A stretch of 64,000 nucleotides of DNA, from the NCBI GenBank assembly GCA_008729055.1, contig SDUX01000002.1, forward strand, positions 4,243,874 to 4,307,873. Reading direction: 5' to 3'. Position numbers and translations under genes: made by a program. Shown here piece by piece: positions 23,201 to 31,224 of the stretch. Below the pieces are notes generated by a model, which was not told the DNA's origin, ran no database searches, and was given only the letters and a program-made list of their open reading frames with translations. Source of the stretch: Pyropia haitanensis. Its lineage: Eukaryota > Rhodophyta > Bangiophyceae > Bangiales > Bangiaceae. How positions within the stretch are numbered: the stretch's first letter is position 1; the number at the start of each line of letters is the position of its first letter.

Positions 23201-23938
23201 GACCACGACCACGGGCGAAGCCGGGACTGGCAACAGGAGCGCGGGCGAGGTGGCAAGGGCGCCTATTATGACGAGCGGGATCGCGGCCGCGATGGAGAGC
23301 GGTCAGGTGGCCGGCGGGACGGCAAGAAGCGCAGCCGTTCCGCCGATAAGCTGCCGTCAAGTGCTCGGCTGGGCACGGACGCCGTCGGCGGCCGCCGCGG
23401 TATGGGCGGTGGCGCCGCGGGAGTGGCCAGCCGTCTCAACGGCGGCCGCGGCGGTGCCGTCGTTGGTGGTCGCGGTGCCGTGAACGGGGCCAGCCACGGC
23501 CGACCGCCATTTGGTGGCGCGCCCACTGGTGGGCATGGGGCGACGCCGTCGCAGTGGCCAGCGGGGCAACGCGCGGCCACCTCGAATGGTGGCAAGGATG
23601 TGGCGTTCAAACGGGCACGCGTGCACGCCGACGGCGGCGGCGGCGGCAGTAGTGACCGCGGCGGCCGCGGCCTTGAAGGCCGCGTCGGCGACAAGACGCG
23701 GCAAGTGCACACGCGGATTGGGACGTCGACGGCCGGGCCGGCCACCGCCGCGGATCCGCCTCGGCGGTCTGTCCACGAGCGCCTGTCGGTCCACTCGCGG
23801 CTGGGGATGAAGTCGGGAGGGGACGGTGCGAATGGGGGCGCCGCCGGGGGGGCGCCACAAGCCGGTGCCACCGCCGCCGCCGCCGCGACAGCCGGCGCGG
23901 AGCGGCGTCGGCGGGGCTCCCGCGGCCGCGGCCGTTAA
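20291..23938 (+). CDS. DWNN-domain/zinc-knuckle/RS-domain protein, RBBP6/Mpe1 family
   Basis: RBBP6/Mpe1 proteins belong to the pre-mRNA 3' end cleavage and polyadenylation machinery. This single-exon product has 1215 residues. Residues 4-78 form a ubiquitin-like DWNN domain (VHFRFKSARDFDTVTFDGDF, then LPKNTSVVVRRVP). After a glycine-rich stretch comes a CCHC zinc knuckle, C228-x2-C231-x4-H236-x4-C241, followed by VRRPTGIPQSMLRSVP, the family signature. The RING finger that normally follows in RBBP6/Mpe1 is not visible. Instead there is an alanine-rich region, a glycine/proline-rich region (about 410-640), then a long arginine-serine domain (about 683-850, with a second block near 880-915) and a basic glycine-rich tail. 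The RS domain suggests nuclear speckle or splicing-factor contacts. ATG context GGCCATGT; the upstream in-frame extension is unconserved. Confidence 0.9.
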   Translation: MSSAVHFRFKSARDFDTVTFDGDFISIADLKVGIVEVKKLNYGEGFDLDISDAQTNDDYADEAHLLPKNTSVVVRRVPGLKPGGILSQQAMAKKNERYSEIDKRGQSNIAAAAAAAASAAASAVQNKGLLPDYGSAAATYMSGVAPKRVAGQEEHERIAALVDASGAGFERTSFPMHRGGFGGGYGGGGFRGGYGGGSGGGGGYGGGGGGGGGSHADRAPTPGPNYVCHRCGKPGHWIDQCPTNGDPTFDKVRVRRPTGIPQSMLRSVPVPSSGTGLQLRSGQFVTLQPNEEEFARQTAGLRVSRMEQERLAAATAAQAEAAAAAGGDGGAATDGDGSGAAAGGSAGEPMAEGASAAASAGGGDGSGGADDTLEEEEELNAADVAAAAVVVAASGAKPIIPMPVSAVVAPTGPAPPPVLSPPVTPSVTPSSMAARPVVRGGRGAGWPGAPGGGPRGGWAGGSANGGRGSPLPPPHAGVFGPAGGRGGRGGRGGAFPTGRGGHTSGAPRNAFGGTPPGVGFGRGGPAPPLFAGRGRGGLPPMLPPGFPVGLPGMPPLGFRPPGGMGPPGMPPGWPPGLGVPPLGVGGRGGPPIPPMGGVMPSAGGVLPPGGMPPGMFGGAMHGFNPAQMAQYQQYMQAFWQTTQAQQQQAQAQQQRGGALASSSAVPGVGGGRPSPGAGNGRRAGSRSRSRSFSRSPRRSRSLSRSRSLSRGRSRSQSRSFSRSPRRSRSRSSGGMSGRSRTRSRSRTPSRSRSRSRSRSRLRSRLRSRSRSRSQSRSGSRSRSRSLYGGRSRGRSFSRSRTRSMSRSRSRSADRSPQRRLSQSRSLSPGASPRPSRSRSRSRQRDTPVAATAAVLGGSGTLAGGTDAGNVPIVAGAASARSRSPSRSRSRSRSRGRRGGELRTRSPARRHRHSRSPRRADVRPVVASRPAFAASAGGNARRARSPPRWPADGRREQERDRGRDRDRDRDRDHDHGRSRDWQQERGRGGKGAYYDERDRGRDGERSGGRRDGKKRSRSADKLPSSARLGTDAVGGRRGMGGGAAGVASRLNGGRGGAVVGGRGAVNGASHGRPPFGGAPTGGHGATPSQWPAGQRAATSNGGKDVAFKRARVHADGGGGGSSDRGGRGLEGRVGDKTRQVHTRIGTSTAGPATAADPPRRSVHERLSVHSRLGMKSGGDGANGGAAGGAPQAGATAAAAATAGAERRRRGSRGRGR

Positions 23939-24469
23939 ACTGCCGGCGCAAGGGCGACACTGGCACGCGATGTGGTGAACACCTGTACGGGACGGTGAGT
24001 GGCGGCGCTGCTCGGTTTGGCGGCTGCGGCGGTTGCGCCGGTGACGCGAGAGGTCGTAGCGGGTGATTGCTGTGGCGTCTGTGTTGGCGGTGGCGGTGGC
24101 GGTGACGTCCGCGTCGTCGGCCGGCAATGTCGTTGGCGGTGGCGGTGGTGTTCGCGGTGGCAGTGGCGTTGGCGGTGGCGGTGATGTTCGCGGTGGCAGT
24201 GGCGTTGGCGTTGGCGGTGGTGGCGGCGGCGGTAGCGGTGGTGGAGGACCGTTGTCCCCCTGTGCAGTGGTTAATGCGGAGGCCACCCTGCGCCCGGTGT
24301 GTTTTGCTGGCTGCCTGCGGACTGGTGACCTTGTGTATGAGTACTCCCATTGACCCAACCGTCAGTGTAGTCGTAAAAGAACATGATGCCTTGTCGCCGT
24401 CTTCACACGCCCGTCTGAGCGGCGGCAGCGTCGAAGGTGCATGCTCCCTGCCATTGATGAATACGTGAC
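23939..24469. repeat. 3' flank of RBBP6-like gene with GGT/GGC-rich minisatellite
   Basis: Between about 24080 and 24245 the sequence is built from GGCGGT steps with a 36-base unit (GTTGGCGGTGGCGGTG, then ATGTTCGCGGTGGCAGTGGC) present a little over two times, plus decayed copies on both sides. A long plus-strand frame exists only because of the repeat. No gene is supported. Confidence 0.6.
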
Positions 24470-24509
24470 ATCACGCCCCACGTCACGCCCTTTTCTGCGG
24501 GGGCGTGAT
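24470..24509. repeat. Short hairpin with ATCACGCCCC arms
   Basis: Perfect 10-base arms ATCACGCCCC and GGGGCGTGAT enclose a 20-base loop. The 100 bases to the right carry many more TCACG/CGTGA motifs in both orientations (TGATCACG, ACGTGA, TCACGTAA). This stretch may be the remnant of a separate small palindromic element just outside the MITE. Confidence 0.5.
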
Positions 24510-24619
24510 GAGTGATCACGCAAACAACGTGCATGTGATCACGGTAAAAACGTGACTTCCCAATCACGTAAACGGCGTGAAATACAAGCCTACTTGCACG
24601 CTCGCAACGAGAATTGTAA

Positions 24620-25176
24620 GGGCACGTCCACCAATGTCGGCTATCAGTCTTAAATGAGTCGTTTTAAGACGCCACGTGTACATACGTGGCAGCGTCTGGG
24701 TGGTCGGGCTATCGGCGAGCTATCAGGCGAAGCACGTGAAGTGGACTTACGGTGGAGACGGGGGCTACCAACAGGCTACCTTCCAAACCACGGGTCCGTT
24801 CGTCGTCTTCGTTCCAGGCCGTTGGTGTTGACAACTCTCCACTATCACACTATCGAAATGATGCTCACACGTGGCACGCTCTCAGCCAATCATCGCCCTG
24901 GCAATTGGTAAGGTCTGTTGGCTCCAGGGCTATCGCTCGGCCAAAACACCCTGTTTTGGCCCGGCGATAGCTCTGGAGCTAACAGACGTCAGGGTACGGA
25001 GAGGAAGTTATGTCGTCACTTATATCAAGTCTATTCGCTGAGGGGGGTTTGTTTTAGGCCGGGATAGCTCGTTGACATTGATGAACGACCGCATCAGTGC
25101 CACGTTTGGCCCGACGCGCCACGTTTCTCCTACGTGGCACGAATATCGGCGAATGTCGACATTGGTGGACGTGCCC
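24620..25176. mobile_element. Non-autonomous MITE with 20-bp perfect terminal inverted repeats and TAA target-site duplication
   Basis: The left end GGGCACGTCCACCAATGTCG and the right end, its exact reverse complement, delimit a 557-base element. TAA flanks it on both sides (24617-24619 and 25177-25179). A 3-base TWA target duplication and a GGG-starting terminus fit the PIF/Harbinger superfamily. Inside, subterminal segments on the two sides also mirror each other as GCCACGT/ACGTGGC hairpins (24668-24696 and the matching right side). There is no transposase frame, so it would depend on an enzyme from elsewhere. GC is lower than in the neighbouring genes. Confidence 0.8.
24919..24983. repeat. 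Near-perfect internal palindrome of the MITE
   Basis: Two arms of 31 bases (GGCTCCAGGGCTATCGCTCG and onward on the left, complementary on the right) match at 27 positions around a 3-base CCC centre inside CCAAAACACCCTGTTTTGG. It lies slightly right of the middle of the element and could extrude as a cruciform. Confidence 0.75.
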
Positions 25177-25179
25177 TAA

Positions 25180-25569
25180 ACACCAGATTAACACGGTGTC
25201 ACCCATCACCTGCTCGACGACCAATTGGAGATGATCTGGACGCTGGGAAACAACCGGGAGACCACGGCGTGTGCTCCTCGCGCTGCAGCCACCGCCCGCC
25301 AAACAGCATGTCAACCGTCTCATCGTTCATGTTCATCTGGTGCTACGGGGCGGGCGGCGCGCTTGAGAACGCGCGGGAGTGTGGCCCTTGCCACGGAGCC
25401 GGCCGGCGTAAAGGACAGACTCGCACGAGCAGAGCTCCCTCAGCTGCCGGCGTCCCCCCACTCCCCCTCCCTTCTCTGCATGTGAAAAAAAAGTAGGGAC
25501 AGCCGGCCCGCCGCTCATCCCTGCGAGACGCGGGCGCGGCGCCACGCGGGGGGCTCGCAAGGAAGGCGG
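25180..25569. other. Region between the MITE and the leucine-rich pseudogene
   Basis: Mixed composition without a recognisable gene. A short A8 run occurs at 25486-25493. No promoter element was identified. Confidence 0.3.
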
Positions 25570-25687
25570 GTGGCGCAATGTGTGCTTCGCCCACACCGCG
25601 AGCACGTGCCACCCAACGGTCTTTCCAAAGCCATGGCCATCCAACGCCTGACGCGTCGCCCGCGCCGGCCCACGGCAGCGGCGGCGA

Positions 25688-25722
<35 letters not shown>

Positions 25723-26798
25723 GCCGCGGCGGCGGCGGGGAGGAGCGGGCGTGGAAGCGGTGGCAAAGGGAGGGGCGGAGGGGGGGGTGGTGGACGCGCA
25801 CGGCTGCGGCGGGCGGGCAACGGTGTGACGTGTGCTTCTCGGCCTCTCAGCACAAAAGCCTCGGCCTGTCGTCGGACTTCCAGTTGGCGCGTCTGCTGGT
25901 CGCCGTCGGCAGAGCCAACCCTACCTGCACCGCCTGACTCTCTGCATTCCCTGCGACGCGCCCGAGGAGGGGGTGAAGGGGGGGTGGAGCCCCCGGCTGC
26001 GCCCGCTGCTGCGGTTCCCCTTCCCCAGCTGACCGACGTGGACGCGGGCGGCTGCCCGATGGGCGACGTGGCCACTCTCGCCAGCCTGTGTCGGGTGGCG
26101 CCGCTTGACTCGCTGGTGCTGCCGCGGGTCCTCCCCGCCCCGCGGCGGCAGACGGCGTCGGCCCGGGCGACCCGCCTCGAGGTGCTGGCCGCGGTGACGC
26201 GGGCGGGGCGGGCGGCGCCGCATCGGGTGGTCGTCTCCCATCCGCTGTCGTGGCTGCGTGGTGCGCGGCGATGCGGGGGGCCGCCACGGCGGACGTGATG
26301 ACCCCGCTGCGGAACAGCTACGAGGGGGACGACTATGACAGGCACGACCAGGACGAGCTCGACGCGACCGCCGGGGTGGTGATCGCCCTCGCGGCGCTCG
26401 TGCCGCTGCGGCTGTGCGTGGAACTCCTGCGGCTGTCTGCGCCTGGGGCGGTGCTGCTGGCCGTGCAGTCGCTGAAGGCGCTCGAGCTGCGGGCGCCCGC
26501 GCTCGGCCACGGCGCCGCAGGCGGCCTCTTCAATGCGCTCGCTCGGCACTCGCCCGCCTTGCAGAGCTTGACCATCTCGAACGGGGACGGGGAGCTGGCC
26601 AACGCATTGCGTGCCGCGGCGCCCGTCCAGTCGGCAGCGTGGAGCCGGGCTCTGCTCCGTCTGGCCTCCGTGTCCTTGTTCCCGGCGCATCCGCACCTCC
26701 CTCCACCCGCGCTGGCGGGACGCCCTGATTGGCCGCAACGCCGTCGCCCAACGAACGTAGCTTGTGGGCCGCACAATCTCCGCGAGGGTGACCTCTAG
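25570..26798 (+). pseudogene. Leucine-rich-repeat-like gene remnant with frame break
   Basis: A first frame contains LPQLTDVDAGGCPMGDVATL followed by LCRVAPLDSLVLPRVL and TRLEVLAAVTRAG, spacing typical of leucine-rich repeats. It runs into arginine/proline nonsense after a G6 run (26275-26280). The neighbouring frame takes over with VMTPLRNSYEGDDYDRHDQD, then VVIALAALVPLRLCVELLRL, SLKALELRAPALG and SPALQSLTISNGDGELANAL, again leucine-rich. Changing one base in the G run would join them into about 400 residues. Upstream there is a poly-alanine stretch. I do not recognise the specific family; an F-box or RNI-like protein is possible. It could also be a real gene with a sequencing error. Confidence 0.35.
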
Positions 26799-27500
26799 GG
26801 GTGCGAGGGGGGGGGGCCACCACCAACCCCATCGTCCACCCCCCTCTCCCCTTGCGCCTTGCGTGCGCCGCGCGGGGCTGCCGCGGTATTGTCGTGGCGG
26901 TTTGGTGCGGCATGCCCAGTCTCGTGTGCCCACGGGCCGCGCGTGCCATGAGCCCACGCCCCGTAGCGGGACAGCCACGGGGGGCGCCCAGGACCAGAGT
27001 GCCCCACATCCGTTGCAGTGGCCGTTGCGGGGAGGGGGCGGGGGTGCCGCGCCGGCTCCGTCCTCCGCCTCTGCCGCGCTGGCTCGCCCCCAACCGCTTC
27101 CCGTCGGCGCGCGGCTGCCGCGGCTCTGGCTGGCGTGTACGGCACCGGCTGGACTGCCGCGGCGCCGACCGCCAACGCGCCCACGCATCCCTGCCACCCG
27201 TCGCGGGGAGGTGGTAGGCCCCTCCTCTCCTCTCCTCGCTCCCGCTTGGCCGCCTTCCCCGCTCTCGCATCTCCTTGCTCCCTTCGCCTCTCCTCGCCCT
27301 CCACTGCTCCACCGTTGCCCTCTTTTCGGCGCCTCTGCCTCCCGCAACCTTGGCCTCCTTTCCCTTCTTTTTTCGCCCTCGTGTTCTCTCGTCCGTATCG
27401 GTGTACATCTCTTCCTCGCCCTCCCTTCTTCCCCCTTCCCTCTTGGACTTCCTGACGCCGCTGCCTTGCTGCACAGCGGCCGTCGCCGGGCGTTGCTTCC
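26799..27500. promoter_or_regulatory. Upstream region of the MFS transporter
   Basis: The last 280 bases before the ATG are strongly pyrimidine-rich (CTCCTCTCCTC, CCCTTCTTTTTTCGCCCTC), a leader type also seen before other genes here. Nothing else was recognised. Confidence 0.35.
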
Positions 27501-30239
27501 ATGACGGGCGCCGCCTCTGCCGCACGGGGCATGGCGTCCCCGCCGCATCTCCCCCCCCCCCCCCCCCTCTCCACCCGACGGCGGTACCCCCCCCACACGC
27601 GGTGGGTGGTCGCCGCCGCGGCCATGGCGATGAACTGCATCCAGGCGGGCACCTTCTTCATGACCCCCACCACCCTCCTCCCCGTCCTCGCGGCGGACCT
27701 CGGTCTCACCGTCGGCCAGGCGATGCTGCCGCTGGCGGCGGGGAAGCTCGCGTACGTGGCGCTGCTCGTCCCCGGCGGCGTGCTCGTCGACGCGGTCGGC
27801 CCGCGGGCAGGGGTGCTTGGCGGCATTGCGGGGCTTGCCGCCGTCACCGCCGCGTACGCGGTGGCCGTCCACGGTGTATGGGCGATGGGCGTCGCGCACG
27901 TGGCGCTCGCTACCTTCTCGTCCGTGTCGGGCGTGCCGGTCTACTCGCTGTTTATCGCGGGTTGGTTTGGGGGGGGGGGCGGGATGGGGCTTGCGATGGG
28001 CCTCGTCCTGGCGGGGTACAGCCTGGCGGGCACGGCGGTGCCGGCGTTGATCGGGCCCATCGCGGGGCGGTGGGGCTGGCGCGTCGGGATGGGCGTCGTG
28101 TCGGCGGTGCTGACGATGGTGGGGCTGCCGCTGACCTACTTTTTTCTGCTTGACAAGGATGAGGACGAGGAGGAGGAGGAGGCGGAGCCGTGGGGGGGCG
28201 ACGCCGATCCGGAGGGGGTGCCGTCGCCAGTCCACACGGCCACGCGGGCGGAGACGCCGGCGGGCGCCGCCATCCCGCCCGCCCTGCTGCTGCCGTCGTC
28301 GGTTGGCAGCCTTCCCGGCGGGGGCGCCCCCGCCACTATGGAGAGCGCGCTGCCACTCGGCCACGCCGCCGCCCTGCAGCTCCCCACCATTGCCGAGAGC
28401 GCGGCTGCTGCTCCCTTTTCGTCCCCTGACGCAGTGGGTGAGGTGGAGGGCGCCACCGAGGCCGCCCCGCCGTCGCCCCCCCCCGCCAACGCGGCGCCTC
28501 CCCCGCCCCCCCTCCTCTCTCCCGCCGACGAGGCTGCGATGGCGGCCGCCGCGGCGGCGGCCGCGTCGGCCCGCCGCCGCACCTTCCTCGGCTTTGCCGC
28601 GTCGTACGCGCTGATGCAGTACACGTTTGGCTCGGTCGGCGAGAACCTGCTCTTCTTCCTCACCATTGACCGGGGCATGCCGCTGTCGGTCGCGTCGCTC
28701 TACTTTTCGTCGCTCAATGGGTGCGCGTTCCTGGCCAAGCTCGCGGGCGGCCACCTCGGCGACCGCTTCAACCGCTTCCGCATCGCGGCGGGCGCGTCGC
28801 TGCTCACCGCCATTGGCGTGTCGCTGCTGTTCGCGTCGGGCTCGTGGGCGACCGCCGCGGCGGGCGGGGAGGCGCTCTGGCTCGGGCCGCTCCGCCTGCC
28901 CGCCCTGACCGCGTCGCCGTGGGTGGTGCTGGCCTTTACGGTCGTCTTTGGCCTCGGCTATGGCGCCACCTTCAACTGCCTCTACTCGCTCGGGCCGGTC
29001 GTCTTTGGCCGCCGCGACCTGGGGCGCCTCCAGTCGGCGCTGTTTGGGTGTGGGCTGCTCGGCAACGCGACAGGCGCGGTCGTGACGGGCGCGCTGCGCA
29101 CGTCCACGTCGACGTACGACCTGCCCTTTTTGCTCGCCGCGACCGCGTGCGCGACGAATGTGGTGGCCTTCTCCGCGACGCGGCGGCTGTGCGAGGCCGC
29201 CGCGGGCGAGCGCCTGTGGCTGGCGGACGCGGCCGCCGCAGCGGCCGCCGAGGCCGACTCCCAGGCCACGGCCGCCGTCACGACCGCCGCGGCGGGCGCG
29301 ACCGCGGTGGCTGCCGGCGGCCGGGCCGGGGCGGCCAAGCCGCCACCCCGATCCGAGTCGACGCCCCTCCTGGGCAGGGGCATCCGCCGGCACACGGGCG
29401 CCACGTCGCCGTTTGTCCACACGTCGGGCGGCACCACCCCCACCGCCGCCACCGACGCGGCCGCGCCGCGCGACTATGCCCCCCCCTCGGCGGCGGCGTT
29501 TATCTCATCGCTCGCCGCGTCGGCGGGCTCCCCCGGCGGCGACGGTCCGCTCGGCCGTGCCCTCCTCCGCGCCTCCCGCTCCGTGTCGGCGTCGCTCGCG
29601 TCGGCCGCGGCGGGCCGCGCATCGCCGGGCTCGTCCGCGGCGCTCCTGCTGGGCGCGTCCCCGTGGCGGCCGCCGGCGACGGCGGCGGCGGGTGGCGGCG
29701 GCGGCGGCGGCACCACGCCGGGCGGCCGCGGCGCGGGGGGGGTGCCCCTGTCCGTGTCGCGCGAGAGCCTGCTGTCGGGCGTGTCGGCCGCGTCGGGCGG
29801 GCGGCCGCCGCTGTCGGGCGGGGGGGTCTTCCCGGCGCCGCTCCGCCGCCGCCGCCGCGGCGGCCGCACGCCCGTCGCGGGCGGGGGCGCCGCCGCGGTG
29901 CCAGCGTGTACGTCATCGGCGGCATTGGGGGCGGCGGCGGCATCGCCTGGGGGGAGGGGGTGGCCCGCGTCCATGGGGCGCAGCGTGTCGGTCGACTGGC
30001 TGCCGCCGCCCGGCGCGCGCGCGCGGGCCGTGTGGCCGGCCGAGGCGGGCGGCGCAGGCGGCGTCGCCGCCGGTGCGGGGGGCGCCGCGGGCACCGTCCG
30101 GTCTGTGGCGGCGGCGATGCTCGACAGCGGCCTGCTGTCAGCGTCGGTGGAGTACGCGCCGGTGCTGGGGGGGGCGGTGCACGCCGACGACGCGGTAGCC
30201 GAGGCGGCCGCCGCGGCAGAGGGGGAGGAGGGCAACTAA
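27501..30239 (+). CDS. Major facilitator superfamily transporter with long disordered tail
   Basis: This is a membrane transporter of 912 residues in one exon. Six hydrophobic spans lie between about residues 35 and 225 (WVVAAAAMAMNCIQAGTFF, then GVLVDAVGPRAGVLGG and WRVGMGVVSAVLTMVGLPL). An acidic and proline/alanine-rich cytosolic loop of about 120 residues (KDEDEEEEEAEP) follows, then six further spans between about 355 and 560. The second half holds the MFS signature GGHLGDRFNRFRI and an alanine/glycine-rich last pair. The overall look, two six-span halves with a long central loop and NxxxG/D-RxGxR-type motifs, resembles monocarboxylate or oxalate/formate-type carriers; the substrate is not deducible. 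The C-terminal 350 residues are low-complexity. An alternative start 10 codons downstream is possible. Confidence 0.85.
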   Translation: MTGAASAARGMASPPHLPPPPPLSTRRRYPPHTRWVVAAAAMAMNCIQAGTFFMTPTTLLPVLAADLGLTVGQAMLPLAAGKLAYVALLVPGGVLVDAVGPRAGVLGGIAGLAAVTAAYAVAVHGVWAMGVAHVALATFSSVSGVPVYSLFIAGWFGGGGGMGLAMGLVLAGYSLAGTAVPALIGPIAGRWGWRVGMGVVSAVLTMVGLPLTYFFLLDKDEDEEEEEAEPWGGDADPEGVPSPVHTATRAETPAGAAIPPALLLPSSVGSLPGGGAPATMESALPLGHAAALQLPTIAESAAAAPFSSPDAVGEVEGATEAAPPSPPPANAAPPPPPLLSPADEAAMAAAAAAAASARRRTFLGFAASYALMQYTFGSVGENLLFFLTIDRGMPLSVASLYFSSLNGCAFLAKLAGGHLGDRFNRFRIAAGASLLTAIGVSLLFASGSWATAAAGGEALWLGPLRLPALTASPWVVLAFTVVFGLGYGATFNCLYSLGPVVFGRRDLGRLQSALFGCGLLGNATGAVVTGALRTSTSTYDLPFLLAATACATNVVAFSATRRLCEAAAGERLWLADAAAAAAAEADSQATAAVTTAAAGATAVAAGGRAGAAKPPPRSESTPLLGRGIRRHTGATSPFVHTSGGTTPTAATDAAAPRDYAPPSAAAFISSLAASAGSPGGDGPLGRALLRASRSVSASLASAAAGRASPGSSAALLLGASPWRPPATAAAGGGGGGGTTPGGRGAGGVPLSVSRESLLSGVSAASGGRPPLSGGGVFPAPLRRRRRGGRTPVAGGGAAAVPACTSSAALGAAAASPGGRGWPASMGRSVSVDWLPPPGARARAVWPAEAGGAGGVAAGAGGAAGTVRSVAAAMLDSGLLSASVEYAPVLGGAVHADDAVAEAAAAAEGEEGN

Positions 30240-31224
30240 ACCGCGGCGCGATTGAACACGTTGGGTCTTTGGGCGCGTAGCGCCGTGACGCATAGGGAGG
30301 GCCGCGCGCGCCTGCCGGTGCTGCGTTGTCGACACGGTGGTGGCCGTGGGAGGCGCTCCCCCGTAGGGAGGGTGCCGGCGCTCACCCGCGCCGCGTCCAG
30401 GTACGTTCCGTCCAGCGGCGCGACCACACCAGCCGCCGTCGCTGGGGGGGGGGGGGTGGGCTGGGGGAGCCCGGCGGTCGCCGTGCGCCGCCGCCCGCCC
30501 GCTCGCCGCCCACGCCGTCCACCCCCCCCCCCCTGCCCCCCCCCCGTCCATCTCCAGTCCCGGCCTCCAGACTTTAACCGCCCGCCCAACCGTGGCCCGC
30601 CTGCCCGTGCCCGCCAGCCGTCCCGGCACGGCGCCTGCCCGTGCCCGCCGGCCGCCCCGACACGGTGGCCACCCGGCGGTCGTCGGCGGCGGGCGGTGCC
30701 GGGACGACCACTCCACGGTCGTCGGCCGCGGGCGGTGCCGGGACGGCCACGCCGGGATGCGTCCGCGGCGGCGGGGGGGGCGCAGTCGTCCCGGCGCGGT
30801 GGGCGGGGCGGCGGTGGCCGCCATGGCGGGCAGGGGGGTCCCCAGCCCCACCTGCCGACCGCCCTCCCCCCCCGCGGCGGGACGTGGATCCGTGGGTGCC
30901 GCCTGGACGGGCATGGGCGGGTGGGGTGGCTGCCTCTTTCTGCACGGGCGGCCTCCAGCCCTGCAGGAGGGCCACCGCGCCGCCGCTCTGCTCCTCCCCC
31001 TCTCCCCCTTCACCCCACCCCGGCGGCCGCCCTCCCCCGTTGCCGACGGACCAGCGCGGACCGCTTTCGGGCACACCGCCACAGGCGCCTCCTCCTTCCG
31101 TCCCGACGGTGCGCCGGCGCTCGTCCCCGCCGCCCGTTTGGCGCGTCCCCCGTTCTACCTGGCCACCACGTCCACGGCGGCGCGGATGATCGCTGGCGGG
31201 TGGGGGGGGGGCGACGGGGGAAGG
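30240..31224. repeat. GC-rich intergenic region with short tandem duplications
   Basis: Between about 30599 and 30756 there are two copies of a GCCCGTGCCCGCC-type unit. They are followed by two copies of a unit of about 40 bases beginning CGGTCGTCGG and containing GGCGGTGCCGGGACG. The rest is poly-C/G-rich. All long frames are arginine/proline-rich and I regard them as composition artefacts. Confidence 0.45.

Noticed and set aside
24470..25180. CRISPR array
   Set aside because: The repeats are inverted, not direct, are unevenly spaced and lie in a eukaryotic genome; the MITE explains them.
25515..29420. Minus-strand frame of about 1300 codons opposite the MFS transporter
   Set aside because: It lies antisense to a clear transporter gene and yields arginine/glycine-rich sequence only; it is a GC-content shadow.
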